The notes under the pieces are model-generated. The model was not told where the DNA came from. It did no database searches and saw nothing but the letters and a program-made list of their open reading frames with translations. A stretch of 5,339 nucleotides of DNA from Spirochaetales bacterium (GTDB lineage Bacteria > Spirochaetota > Spirochaetia > DSM-27196 > PWMO01): positions 1-5,339 of the forward strand of contig SKLB01000290.1 of assembly GCA_007123465.1 (NCBI GenBank), in the 5' to 3' direction. Within the stretch, counting starts at the first letter, position 1. Each line of letters begins with the position of its first letter. This document shows, one piece after another, positions 1-5,225 of this stretch. A program made the position numbers and the translations under genes.

Positions 1-660
1 CTCACTGTTGGTCAGATTGACGCCCACAACGTGTGCCCGGCCGCTGAACTCCTGCGCCAGCCGGCGCTTGACCGCCGTCTCGGCGCGGCACGGTGCACAC
101 CAGGTGGCCCAGAAGTTGACCAGCACCGGAGCGCCACGCAGTTGCGCCACGTCCAGTGTTGCGCCGTCCAGTGTCTCCAGCTCCAGCGGTGGTGCCGTAT
201 CACCAACCCGCGCCGAAAAACCCCCGGCTGCGCCAGCCACGGTTGTCAGCGCCACGGCGCTGTAGAGCAGCAGCAAGAGTGTCAGCGACGCGGCCAGCGT
301 CAGCGCCGTAGCGCGTACCAGTTGCGCGGCATCCGTACGCCGGGAGAACTGCCACCCCAGATAACCGAGTACCGCCACAGATCCGATGACCACGCCCAGG
401 CGGCCACCGGACGCCCACAGCAGCAGCAGCGGTTCGCGGCGAATGGTTGCAAACTGAGAGAACAGCGCAGCCGACTTCCAGCTCAGCAGAAAGAGCAGCC
501 CCGCTGTGGAGAGCGTATCGACCAGCCGGCTGCGAAGCGCGCTGCGCCGGTTTCCCAGCAGAACCCACGTTGCCAGCAGCCCTCCGCCGGCAGAGCCAAA
601 TATCAGCAGCAGTCGCACGGAAAGCACCGCACGCCCAATCGACAGCGCCTCAGGTATCAT
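1..660 (-). CDS. Membrane-anchored TlpA-like thioredoxin-family protein (partial, C-terminus beyond the left edge)
   Basis: The frame is open from the ATG at 660 to the left edge: 220 codons with no stop, so the C-terminus is missing. Four hydrophobic stretches (about residues 12-36, 48-66, 78-104 and 117-141) predict a four-helix membrane part. A thioredoxin-fold domain begins near residue 150, and its strand-plus-active-site sequence is VNFWATWCAPCRAE, with redox cysteines C188 and C191 (WCAPC). By family knowledge, TlpA/ResA-like proteins reduce disulfides outside the cytoplasmic membrane, for example during cytochrome c maturation; the actual substrate is unknown. The domain normally has about 130-140 residues, so roughly half of it lies outside the window. 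The gene starts 13 nt after the rhodanese stop and is probably co-transcribed with it. No strong Shine-Dalgarno sequence precedes the ATG, and an upstream start overlapping the rhodanese cannot be excluded. The family call is firm; the role is inferred. Confidence 0.85.
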   Translation of the reverse strand, partial: MIPEALSIGRAVLSVRLLLIFGSAGGGLLATWVLLGNRRSALRSRLVDTLSTAGLLFLLSWKSAALFSQFATIRREPLLLLWASGGRLGVVIGSVAVLGYLGWQFSRRTDAAQLVRATALTLAASLTLLLLLYSAVALTTVAGAAGGFSARVGDTAPPLELETLDGATLDVAQLRGAPVLVNFWATWCAPCRAETAVKRRLAQEFSGRAHVVGVNLTNSE

Positions 661-673
661 TGCGGAGCGCCCG

Positions 674-1090
674 TCACGGCCGCACGATGTCGCCGTTCCA
701 GCGATTGATACCGCCGAAATCGACTACCTGCGTGTAGCCGAGCCGCCGCAGCTCGTTCAGCGCGATCCCCGAACGGCGGCCGGTGCGGCAGTAGAGAACC
801 AACACGCGCTCAGTAGGACGATCCGCCAGCCCGGCGGCGATTTGGTCGTAGGGAATGTTGACGGCGCTGGGAATGTGCCCGGCGCGGTACTCCGCCGCGG
901 TACGAACATCCACCAGCAGATACGGTTCACCATTGCCGCCAATCAGTTCGGCCAGGCCCTCGGGGGTGGTGTAGCGCTCGAGCTCAGGTGAGCGGCCGTT
1001 CTCTGCGGTCCCCGCTGCCCTGGCATACGCCGCTGCGCCGAGCAGTCCAACTACAACTATGATCAGGCCCCACAGCAATCGTGTTGTCAT
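674..1090 (-). CDS. Exported single-domain rhodanese (sulfurtransferase)
   Basis: From the ATG at 1090 this is 138 residues. An N-terminal hydrophobic segment (about 5-25, after MTTRLLWG) followed by YARA-AG looks like a signal peptide or membrane anchor. The rhodanese domain spans about 38-136 and shows the family's landmarks: LLVDVRTAAEY (58-68), GHIPSAVNIP (71-80) and the active-site loop CRTGRRS with C101 as the persulfide-carrying cysteine. Rhodaneses move sulfane sulfur to thiols or cyanide; this one would act in the periplasm or at the outer membrane face. An in-frame ATG at 1108 would add MSYTLY. The shorter start is preferred because a TATACT -10 box (1097-1102) lies about 6 nt before it, so transcription would begin at or next to this ATG. 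Neither start has a Shine-Dalgarno sequence. The TlpA-like gene follows 13 nt after the stop, implying a two-gene thiol/sulfur operon. Physiological substrate unknown. Confidence 0.88.
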   Translation of the reverse strand: MTTRLLWGLIIVVVGLLGAAAYARAAGTAENGRSPELERYTTPEGLAELIGGNGEPYLLVDVRTAAEYRAGHIPSAVNIPYDQIAAGLADRPTERVLVLYCRTGRRSGIALNELRRLGYTQVVDFGGINRWNGDIVRP

Positions 1091-1107
1091 ATATAGAGTA
1101 TATGACA
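1085..1107. promoter_or_regulatory. Perfect 9-5-9 palindrome, candidate operator
   Basis: The arms are TGTCATATA (1085-1093) and TATATGACA (1099-1107), exact reverse complements separated by TAGAG. The site covers the rhodanese -10 box and both of its possible start codons, where a bound repressor would block transcription. An AT-rich palindrome of this size fits a dimeric winged-helix regulator such as an ArsR/BigR-type sulfur sensor. That family assignment is speculation from the neighbouring sulfur genes. An mRNA hairpin is also possible if transcription starts further upstream. Confidence 0.55.
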
Positions 1108-1125
1108 TTCAGCGGCTACCGTCTA
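1097..1125 (-). promoter_or_regulatory. Promoter of the rhodanese/TlpA operon
   Basis: On the minus strand, TAGACG (1125-1120) and TATACT (1102-1097) are separated by exactly 17 nt, a sigma70-like arrangement. The predicted transcription start falls at about 1090, which is the A of the preferred ATG, so the message is probably leaderless. A short 5-2-5 palindrome, ACCGT-CT-ACGGT (1118-1129), covers the -35 box. Confidence 0.45.
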
Positions 1126-1168
1126 CGGTTGGCAAAGTTCGTTACAAGATCATCAGCACAAAACGGGC

Positions 1169-1197
1169 TGGACTCCCACGGGAAACTGTGCTATATT
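1169..1197 (+). promoter_or_regulatory. Promoter of the YHS-domain gene
   Basis: TGGACT (1169-1174) and TATATT (1192-1197) are spaced 17 nt apart, a plausible sigma70-type promoter. Transcription would start near 1204, giving a leader of about 27 nt. A 5-2-5 palindrome, TTGTA-GT-TACAA (1201-1212), sits at the predicted start, and GTTACAAG occurs at both 1141-1148 and 1206-1213. Either could be an operator, but both are short enough to be chance. Confidence 0.4.
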
Positions 1198-1218
1198 TGT
1201 TTGTAGTTACAAGTATAC

Positions 1219-1225
1219 AGGAGGT
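1219..1225 (+). promoter_or_regulatory. Strong Shine-Dalgarno of the YHS-domain gene
   Basis: AGGAGGT lies 5 nt before the ATG at 1231. It is the best ribosome binding site in the window and fixes that start. It contrasts with the rhodanese and FemAB genes, which have none. Confidence 0.8.
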
Positions 1226-1230
1226 AACAC

Positions 1231-1755
1231 ATGACAGTCAGATCAAAAACGCACAGCACGGGCTACTCTGCTACAGCGCTGACGCGCTGGATTCTGCTGC
1301 TGGCGGTATTGCTGATGGTTCCCGCGGTCTGGAGTGCAGCTGCCGGCCAGCACGAAGGAGCGGTTAACACCGAGGACGGCGTGGCAATCAAGGGCTATGA
1401 CCCGGTGGCCTACTTTACCCTCGGCGAGCCTACCGAAGGTTCGGCGCAGTATAGTGTGGAGTGGGACGGTGCCGAGTGGTGGTTTGCCAGCGCCGAGCAC
1501 CGTGACATGTTTGCCTATGATCCAGAACGTTACGCTCCCAAGTACGGTGGCTACTGCGCCTGGGCAGCTTCACAGGGTAACGTAGCTGACATCGAACCGG
1601 GCCAGTGGGCCATCGAAGGAGGCAGTCTCTACCTCAACTACAACGCGCGTTTCCACCGCCGCTTTCGCTCTGAACTGGCCGCAAGCATAGCGGCTGCCGA
1701 TCAGAACTGGCCTGCCTTACGCGCCGAACTCGAACAGGCCGCTGCCTCTGAGTAG
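1231..1755 (+). CDS. Exported YHS-domain protein
   Basis: 174 residues. A basic N-terminus and hydrophobic core (about 19-34) ending VWSAAA-GQ predict a signal peptide cleaved near residue 38. The mature part matches the YHS-domain family: KGYDPVAYF (54-62), WWFASAEHRDMF (83-94), YDPERYAPKYGGYCAWA (96-112), LYLNYN (133-138) and a C-terminal ADQNWP (156-161). YHS domains are small and cysteine-containing and occur in metal-handling and oxygenase-associated proteins. The exported stand-alone version has no settled function. Some relatives are annotated as selenoproteins; here the YGGYCA cysteine (C109) is an ordinary TGC codon. The start is fixed by AGGAGGT at 5 nt. The gene is transcribed away from the rhodanese/TlpA operon, sharing its upstream region, and converges on the flavodoxin-like gene. 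A role in envelope metal or thiol chemistry alongside those genes is inferred from position only. Confidence 0.88.
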   Translation: MTVRSKTHSTGYSATALTRWILLLAVLLMVPAVWSAAAGQHEGAVNTEDGVAIKGYDPVAYFTLGEPTEGSAQYSVEWDGAEWWFASAEHRDMFAYDPERYAPKYGGYCAWAASQGNVADIEPGQWAIEGGSLYLNYNARFHRRFRSELAASIAAADQNWPALRAELEQAAASE

Positions 1756-1779
1756 CACACCAATTGAACCTCCGCAGCC

Positions 1780-1800
1780 GCCGGCCGGTGTAGCGCCGGC
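1780..1800. terminator. Hairpin between convergent genes, possible bidirectional terminator
   Basis: GCCGGC (1780-1785) and GCCGGC (1795-1800) form a 6-bp GC stem with a 9-nt loop, filling the 45-bp gap between the convergent YHS and flavodoxin-like stops. There is no T tract on either strand, so intrinsic termination is uncertain. Confidence 0.3.
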
Positions 1801-2292
1801 TCAGGCGGTGCGGTCAATGCAAACGTCCACTACCCCTTTGACGAAGGGCGGTAGCTTCCCGCGCTCGAGCAGATCGCTGGTGGTGATGTAGCCGGTACCG
1901 AGCACCTCTGCGCCTTTCTGCTGCAGCAGCTCGGAAGCACGCCCCAGCGTTCCCGCGGTGTCTCCAAAGCAGCAGTGCAGACTGTAGAACTTCTTGCCTT
2001 CGGCTCTATCCATGCTCTTGACAAAGCCCAGGAACTCAGGGGTCAGGTGCCCGGCCCAGATTGGACTGCAGACAACAATCGGGTTGTACTCTACCAGATT
2101 GGGCTTGTGCTCGAGCCTGGCGGGGCGGCCCAGGATTGCCCGAATCAGAGCCCGCACCATTCCAATCTGCCTTCGGGCGGTAATCTGAATCATGGCGGCG
2201 TCTATGCCGCGTCCCTGGAACTCTTCAGTCAGCGCCATCGCAAGCGCCTTGTTGTGGCCTTGCCGACTGTGATAGACAATCGCGGGTCTCAT
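1801..2292 (-). CDS. Flavodoxin-like protein
   Basis: 163 residues, a complete single flavodoxin-fold domain with no signal peptide, so cytosolic. The first strand leads into YHSRQGHN (7-14), the FMN-phosphate loop in the S-R-x-G-H form seen in short flavodoxin-like proteins in place of the classical T-x-T-G-x-T. The strand VVCSPIWAGHLTPEF (73-87) is the conserved loop that packs against the isoalloxazine ring. A third strand, FYSLHCCFG (102-110), carries adjacent cysteines C107 and C108, unusual but of unknown meaning. Such proteins bind FMN and pass electrons or act as quinone/flavin reductases; the partner cannot be told from sequence. The ATG at 2292 is preceded by AAGGGGGAG, a purine-rich ribosome site. 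The gene converges on the YHS gene and is divergent from the EIIC-like gene. Confidence 0.87.
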   Translation of the reverse strand: MRPAIVYHSRQGHNKALAMALTEEFQGRGIDAAMIQITARRQIGMVRALIRAILGRPARLEHKPNLVEYNPIVVCSPIWAGHLTPEFLGFVKSMDRAEGKKFYSLHCCFGDTAGTLGRASELLQQKGAEVLGTGYITTSDLLERGKLPPFVKGVVDVCIDRTA

Positions 2293-2309
2293 AGCTCCCC
2301 CTTCCCGCT

Positions 2310-2318
2310 ATTATACCA
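2310..2318 (-). promoter_or_regulatory. Extended -10 promoter of the flavodoxin-like gene
   Basis: The minus strand reads TGGTATAAT (2318-2310), a consensus -10 with the TGn extension, which can work without a good -35. The best -35 at 17 nt is weak (TTCAGC, 2338-2333) and lies inside the 39-bp repeat. Transcription would start near 2303, right at the ribosome binding site (AAGGGGGAG, 2303-2295), leaving a leader of about 11 nt. Confidence 0.6.
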
Positions 2319-2357
2319 CCGGCGCCACTGATGCTGAACAACATTTTTGGCACCACT
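2319..2357 (-). repeat. 39-bp dispersed repeat, copy 1
   Basis: Read on the minus strand, this segment matches plus-strand 5154-5192 at 35 of 39 positions, and all four differences are transitions. The core GTTGTTCAGCA is identical, as are both ends (AGTGGTGCC and GCGCCGG). It can fold: TGGTGC pairs with GCATCA, with one G-U wobble. It abuts the flavodoxin extended -10 box and covers its -35 region. The intergenic location in both cases suggests a small dispersed element or a shared regulatory site. No transposase or target duplication was seen. Confidence 0.75.
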
Positions 2358-2363
2358 CACTAC

Positions 2364-2392
2364 TCGATACATGAATATGTTTGTGGTAGGAT
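2364..2392 (+). promoter_or_regulatory. Promoter of the EIIC-like gene
   Basis: TCGATA (2364-2369) and TAGGAT (2387-2392) are spaced 17 nt apart, and the -10 has a TGn extension (TGGTAGGAT, 2384-2392). Transcription would start near 2399, about 33 nt before the preferred ATG at 2432. A small inverted repeat, ACAT-GAAT-ATGT (2369-2380), lies between the boxes. Moderate support only. Confidence 0.4.
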
Positions 2393-2421
2393 TCGCTACG
2401 CATCTTCATACAGTAAATGAC

Positions 2422-2425
2422 GGAG
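2422..2425 (+). promoter_or_regulatory. Shine-Dalgarno that decides the EIIC-like start
   Basis: GGAG lies 6 nt before the ATG at 2432. The upstream in-frame ATG at 2417 has no purine-rich site before it, so 2432 is the better start. The protein then begins MEKRIAVLGSSGG, directly on the first beta strand. Confidence 0.6.
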
Positions 2426-2431
2426 AAACAG

Positions 2432-4000
2432 ATGGAAAAACGTATTGCCGTGCTCGGCTCCAGTGGGGGCAATCTCTACAACATAGGCGGTAGCGATCCG
2501 CGTTCACTGATAGCAGAGATCGCAACGCAGGCCGGCTCAGTCGGCATCGAACTGGCCGCGGTGCAGTTTGTTTCCGCCAGGGCCAGCATGGATCAGGCAA
2601 GGGCCGCTACACCGGCTTCGCTCTTCTCGTGGAGTAATGACCTTCGTGAGCTGGTGCTGGTCCACGAAGGAACGCTGGAAGAGGTCAATCTCAAGGCGCG
2701 CGAGACAGATCAGCAGATTGCCGACGAGATCCGTGCCGGCAAGATTGACGCCCTGGTACTGGTCAGCTGCGACCCCGAAGGTGTCAATCAGCAGGCCATC
2801 AAGGCCGCGATCGAGCGCAAGATGCCGATAGCCGGTACCGGCGGTACGTCGATGGCCAAAGTCCAGGCGGCAGGCGCCAAAGTGATTTCCACTTCGGGGA
2901 CCACCGGCAGCACCAACCGGACGCGGGCAATCGGCGCAATCAGTGCCATCTGCCGCGAGTGGAAGATCAGGTACTCGCCGGTAATCGGCAGCAGCAGCTC
3001 ATTTGCCGGGGTCCAGGGCGATGTCTGGTCGCGCATCAAGCTGCGTGGAATCATGATGGCGGCGCTACCCGGCTTCATAGCTATGGCGCTGCTGCTGGCG
3101 CTCGGCCGCATTCCGGGACTCGACGCGCTCGGCGACGCGTTTGGCGTGGTCATAGGTGCCCTGCCGGTAGTCATTGCCGCCATCGCTGCCAAACAGGTTT
3201 CCGGTATGGATGACGTAGGAATTGTTGCCGGAATTGTTGCCGGTGTACTCTCTACCGACGGCGGAATCATCGGTGGGTTGGTCGGCGGTATTCTGGCGGG
3301 CATACTGGCCTACTACCTGGTGCGCGCGACAATCAACCTCAAGTTCCCGGCAACCACCGTGGGCATTGTCTCCGGCGGGCTTTCGGGTTTGATTGCCGGA
3401 CTGGCGGTATACTTCCTGGTGGCGCCGGTGGCGTTGATGGCCGGCGACGGTATCCGCGCGCTGATTGAAAGCGCCCTCGACTTCAACGCGGTGCTGGCCG
3501 GAACAATTGCCGGACTGCTGATCTGGCCGGCGATAATTGGCGGCGTCTATCACGCCGCTATTCTGCCGATAGTGCTACTGGAGATGGAGCAGGTTGGCAA
3601 CAGCTTCTTGGGCGCGGTTGACATGACCGGCCTGGTGATGGTGTCCGCCGGCATAACGCTGGCAAATATCGTCTTTCCGCGCGAGAAGAGCGAGGCTACC
3701 CTGGCTGCTCCGGGATTCCTGATCAACGTTGGCTTTGGAACGTTTGTAGAGGCCGCCTACCCGTTTATGTTCTCCAACAAGCTGGTGTTTGCCGCGGCCA
3801 TTATCTCAGCGGGCGTCTCGGGGTTGTTTGTAGGCCTCTTTGGCGTACGCGGAACCGCCTACGTACCGGCTGTTATTGCACCAACGGTGTCCAACACACC
3901 GCTGGGATTTCTGTTGAGCATGCTCATTGCACTTGGTTCGGCCTTCGTGCTGACCTCGCTGGCAAACAAGCTTGCACGCAGAAAGCAGATACAGGCCTGA
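2432..4000 (+). CDS. PTS EIIC-like membrane protein fused to an N-terminal Rossmann-like domain
   Basis: 522 residues in two parts. Residues 1-185 are soluble and alternate strands and helices. They carry three glycine-rich loops: GSSGGN (9-14), GTGGTS (135-140) and SGTTGSTNRT (155-164), plus VSCDPEG around C113. This suggests a phosphate- or nucleotide-binding Rossmann-like fold; I do not recognise the family. Residues about 205-510 are highly hydrophobic, with eight to ten segments, and resemble glucose/beta-glucoside-type PTS enzyme IIC: GVYHAAILPI (371-380) matches the family's G-x-H-x5-P region, and GTFVEAAYPF (436-445) then GLFGVRGTAYVPA (468-480) match the G-x-x-EP and following loop. 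E440 is kept but the usual proline after it is not. EIIC domains move sugars using phosphate from EIIB. No EIIA histidine site, EIIB or other PTS gene is visible here, so phosphorylating uptake is unproven and the substrate is unknown. It has its own promoter and is divergent from the flavodoxin-like gene. Confidence 0.8.
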   Translation: MEKRIAVLGSSGGNLYNIGGSDPRSLIAEIATQAGSVGIELAAVQFVSARASMDQARAATPASLFSWSNDLRELVLVHEGTLEEVNLKARETDQQIADEIRAGKIDALVLVSCDPEGVNQQAIKAAIERKMPIAGTGGTSMAKVQAAGAKVISTSGTTGSTNRTRAIGAISAICREWKIRYSPVIGSSSSFAGVQGDVWSRIKLRGIMMAALPGFIAMALLLALGRIPGLDALGDAFGVVIGALPVVIAAIAAKQVSGMDDVGIVAGIVAGVLSTDGGIIGGLVGGILAGILAYYLVRATINLKFPATTVGIVSGGLSGLIAGLAVYFLVAPVALMAGDGIRALIESALDFNAVLAGTIAGLLIWPAIIGGVYHAAILPIVLLEMEQVGNSFLGAVDMTGLVMVSAGITLANIVFPREKSEATLAAPGFLINVGFGTFVEAAYPFMFSNKLVFAAAIISAGVSGLFVGLFGVRGTAYVPAVIAPTVSNTPLGFLLSMLIALGSAFVLTSLANKLARRKQIQA

Positions 4001-4001
4001 C

Positions 4002-4015
4002 CCGGGCGTCCCCGG
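4002..4015 (+). terminator. GC hairpin just after the EIIC-like stop
   Basis: CCGGG (4002-4006) and CCCGG (4011-4015) form a 5-bp stem with a 4-nt loop, starting one base after the TGA. No T tract follows, so it may attenuate or protect the 3' end without being a true terminator. Confidence 0.3.
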
Positions 4016-4020
4016 CGCAT

Positions 4021-4074
4021 GGGCGTAGCGGCAGCGCAGCTGAGCGGGTACTTGCCGCCGGCTGCGCTTCGCCC
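4021..4074 (+). other. Long imperfect hairpin overlapping the FemAB promoter
   Basis: GGGCG (4021-4025) pairs with CGCCC (4070-4074). After a T-T mismatch, AGCG (4027-4030) pairs with CGCT (4065-4068), and after a bulged G, CAGC (4032-4035) pairs with GCTG (4061-4064), for 13 bp in all. It contains the FemAB -35 box and ends at the first base before its -10 box. It could serve as the 3' structure of the upstream transcript. No T tract follows. Confidence 0.35.
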
Positions 4075-4080
4075 TATGAT
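4052..4080 (+). promoter_or_regulatory. Promoter of the FemAB-family gene
   Basis: TTGCCG (4052-4057) and TATGAT (4075-4080) are 17 nt apart. The -10 ends 5 nt before the ATG at 4086, so transcription would start on or next to the start codon. With no ribosome site upstream, a leaderless message is the simplest reading. Confidence 0.5.
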
Positions 4081-4085
4081 AAAGA

Positions 4086-5153
4086 ATGCGCGTCCGGGAG
4101 ATTGATCCACGCGAATCCCAATCCAGTTCGAACCTGCTACAGACCCCCTTCTGGGCCCACTTCAAGCAGCGCATCGGCCACCGGACAATAACATTGCGAT
4201 TTGAAAGCACGCGCGGGCGGGGAACCGTGCTGGCAGTCCACCGCACCGGCGGCGGCGGTCAGCATCTCTACATGCCGCACGGCCCGGAGATGACGTTGCC
4301 GGAAGCCGAGCAAGGGGCCTTCCTGCTGGAGCTGTCGGACGCCATAGCGGCCGCCGTTGACTGCAGTCCAACGTTCCTGCGCTTTGATCTGCCGTGGAGA
4401 TCGCCGTTTAGCGAAGACGGCCACTGGCTCGGCCGTCCCGAACCACGTCTGCAGGAAATGCGCATGAACTTCGGTAGCGGAGGCCGCCATCTGCGCAAGG
4501 CCCCCAGCGACATCCAACCGCCGGATACGGTCCTTATCGATCTACAGCACGGCGAAACGAGCCTGCTGGCGCGCATGAAGCCCAAGACGCGTTACAATAT
4601 CCGCCTGGCCGCTCGTCACGGCGTGCAGGTGGGGGTTGAAGGGGTTGAACAGCTGCATGAGTGGCACGCGTTATACCGTCAGACCTGCGAGCGCCAGCGT
4701 ATTGTGTGCGAGCAGGAAAACTACTTCGGCAACCTGTTTGACACCGCAACTGCCGACCGGGCGGCCAACCGGGGGCAGGCTCCGCGGCTGCACCTGATCG
4801 CCGCGCGCCACAACCGCCGGATGGTAGCCGGGCTGATCTGTGCCATCTGGAAGGACAAGGCATACTATCTCTACGGCGCAAGTTCACGGGCGCACGGGCG
4901 GCTCATGGCACCTTACGCGGTCCAGTGGCACACAATGCTGACCGCGCGTGCCGCCGGGTGCCGCAGCTACGACATGTGCGGTGTACCCCCCGAGAACGAT
5001 CCGGCACATCCTATGTACGGACTCTATCGCTTCAAAACCGGCTTTGGCGGGCAAGTGCACCATTTTCGCGGCTGTTGGGACTACCCGGTGGATGAGGAGC
5101 AGTATTGCGCTCACGCGCAGGCACAAGCCTCGCACGCTGTGTACCATCTGTGA
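4086..5153 (+). CDS. FemA/FemB-family aminoacyltransferase (peptidoglycan bridge formation)
   Basis: 355 residues, cytosolic, with no signal peptide. FemABX enzymes use aminoacyl-tRNA to add amino acids to the stem peptide of peptidoglycan precursors. They consist of two GNAT-like domains. Landmarks here: QTPFWAHFKQRIGH (19-32) near the N-terminus; MKPKTRYNIRLAARHGV (164-180), the family's basic M-K-x-K-T-R-x-N-I-R helix; and a C-terminal block with YYLYGASS (260-267), LMAPYAVQWHTM (273-284), GCRSYDMCGV (291-300) and GLYRFKTGFGG (312-322). The staphylococcal coiled-coil arm is absent, in line with its shorter length (about 420 in S. aureus FemA). The amino acid added cannot be read from sequence. 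The ATG at 4086 lacks a Shine-Dalgarno but has a TATGAT box 5 nt upstream, so it is probably leaderless. The gene lies 85 bp after the EIIC-like gene and is probably transcribed alone. Family sure; exact substrate unknown. Confidence 0.88.
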   Translation: MRVREIDPRESQSSSNLLQTPFWAHFKQRIGHRTITLRFESTRGRGTVLAVHRTGGGGQHLYMPHGPEMTLPEAEQGAFLLELSDAIAAAVDCSPTFLRFDLPWRSPFSEDGHWLGRPEPRLQEMRMNFGSGGRHLRKAPSDIQPPDTVLIDLQHGETSLLARMKPKTRYNIRLAARHGVQVGVEGVEQLHEWHALYRQTCERQRIVCEQENYFGNLFDTATADRAANRGQAPRLHLIAARHNRRMVAGLICAIWKDKAYYLYGASSRAHGRLMAPYAVQWHTMLTARAAGCRSYDMCGVPPENDPAHPMYGLYRFKTGFGGQVHHFRGCWDYPVDEEQYCAHAQAQASHAVYHL

Positions 5154-5192
5154 AGTGGTGCCGAAAATGTTGTTCAGCACCAGCAGCGCCGG
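5154..5192 (+). repeat. 39-bp dispersed repeat, copy 2
   Basis: This copy begins at the base after the FemAB stop and matches the minus strand of 2357-2319 at 35 of 39 positions. Here the internal hairpin is better: TGGTGC (5156-5161) pairs perfectly with GCACCA (5177-5182), and after a C-A mismatch GAA pairs with TTC, leaving a 7-nt loop. In this position it could act as the 3' hairpin of the FemAB message, although no T tract follows. Confidence 0.75.
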
Positions 5193-5225
5193 ATCTCATC
5201 CCTCTGGTCCGCACCACTGCTCTGC

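Noticed and set aside
419..431. CAG-type triplet run resembling a microsatellite
   Set aside because: It encodes a leucine run in a membrane helix of the TlpA-like protein, ordinary codon use.
31..708. 225-codon plus-strand ORF rich in Gln and Arg
   Set aside because: It is the antisense of the TlpA-like gene. The composition comes from reading CTG-rich membrane codons backwards as CAG, and the minus frame has clear TM segments and WCAPC.
2331..2420. 29-codon plus-strand ORF starting MLNNIFGTTHYS whose stop overlaps the ATG at 2417
   Set aside because: It has no ribosome site, spans the likely EIIC-like promoter, and only its first codons, which lie in the 39-bp repeat, recur elsewhere. Treated as a by-product of the repeat.
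2417..2431. Upstream ATG at 2417 as the EIIC-like start
   Set aside because: There is no Shine-Dalgarno before it, whereas GGAG is well placed for the ATG at 2432, where the conserved-looking strand begins.
2788..3303. 171-codon minus-strand ORF, Pro/Ala/Met-rich
   Set aside because: It is antisense to the EIIC-like gene, with a biased composition and no recognisable motif; a high-GC shadow.
3998..4085. Co-transcription of EIIC-like and FemAB genes as a functional sugar/cell-wall operon
   Set aside because: An 85-bp gap with two GC hairpins and a good promoter before FemAB argues for separate units; read-through remains possible.
4884..5180. 98-codon minus-strand ORF beginning with GTG inside repeat copy 2
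   Set aside because: It lies almost wholly antisense to the conserved C-terminal block of FemAB and resembles no known protein; a shadow frame.
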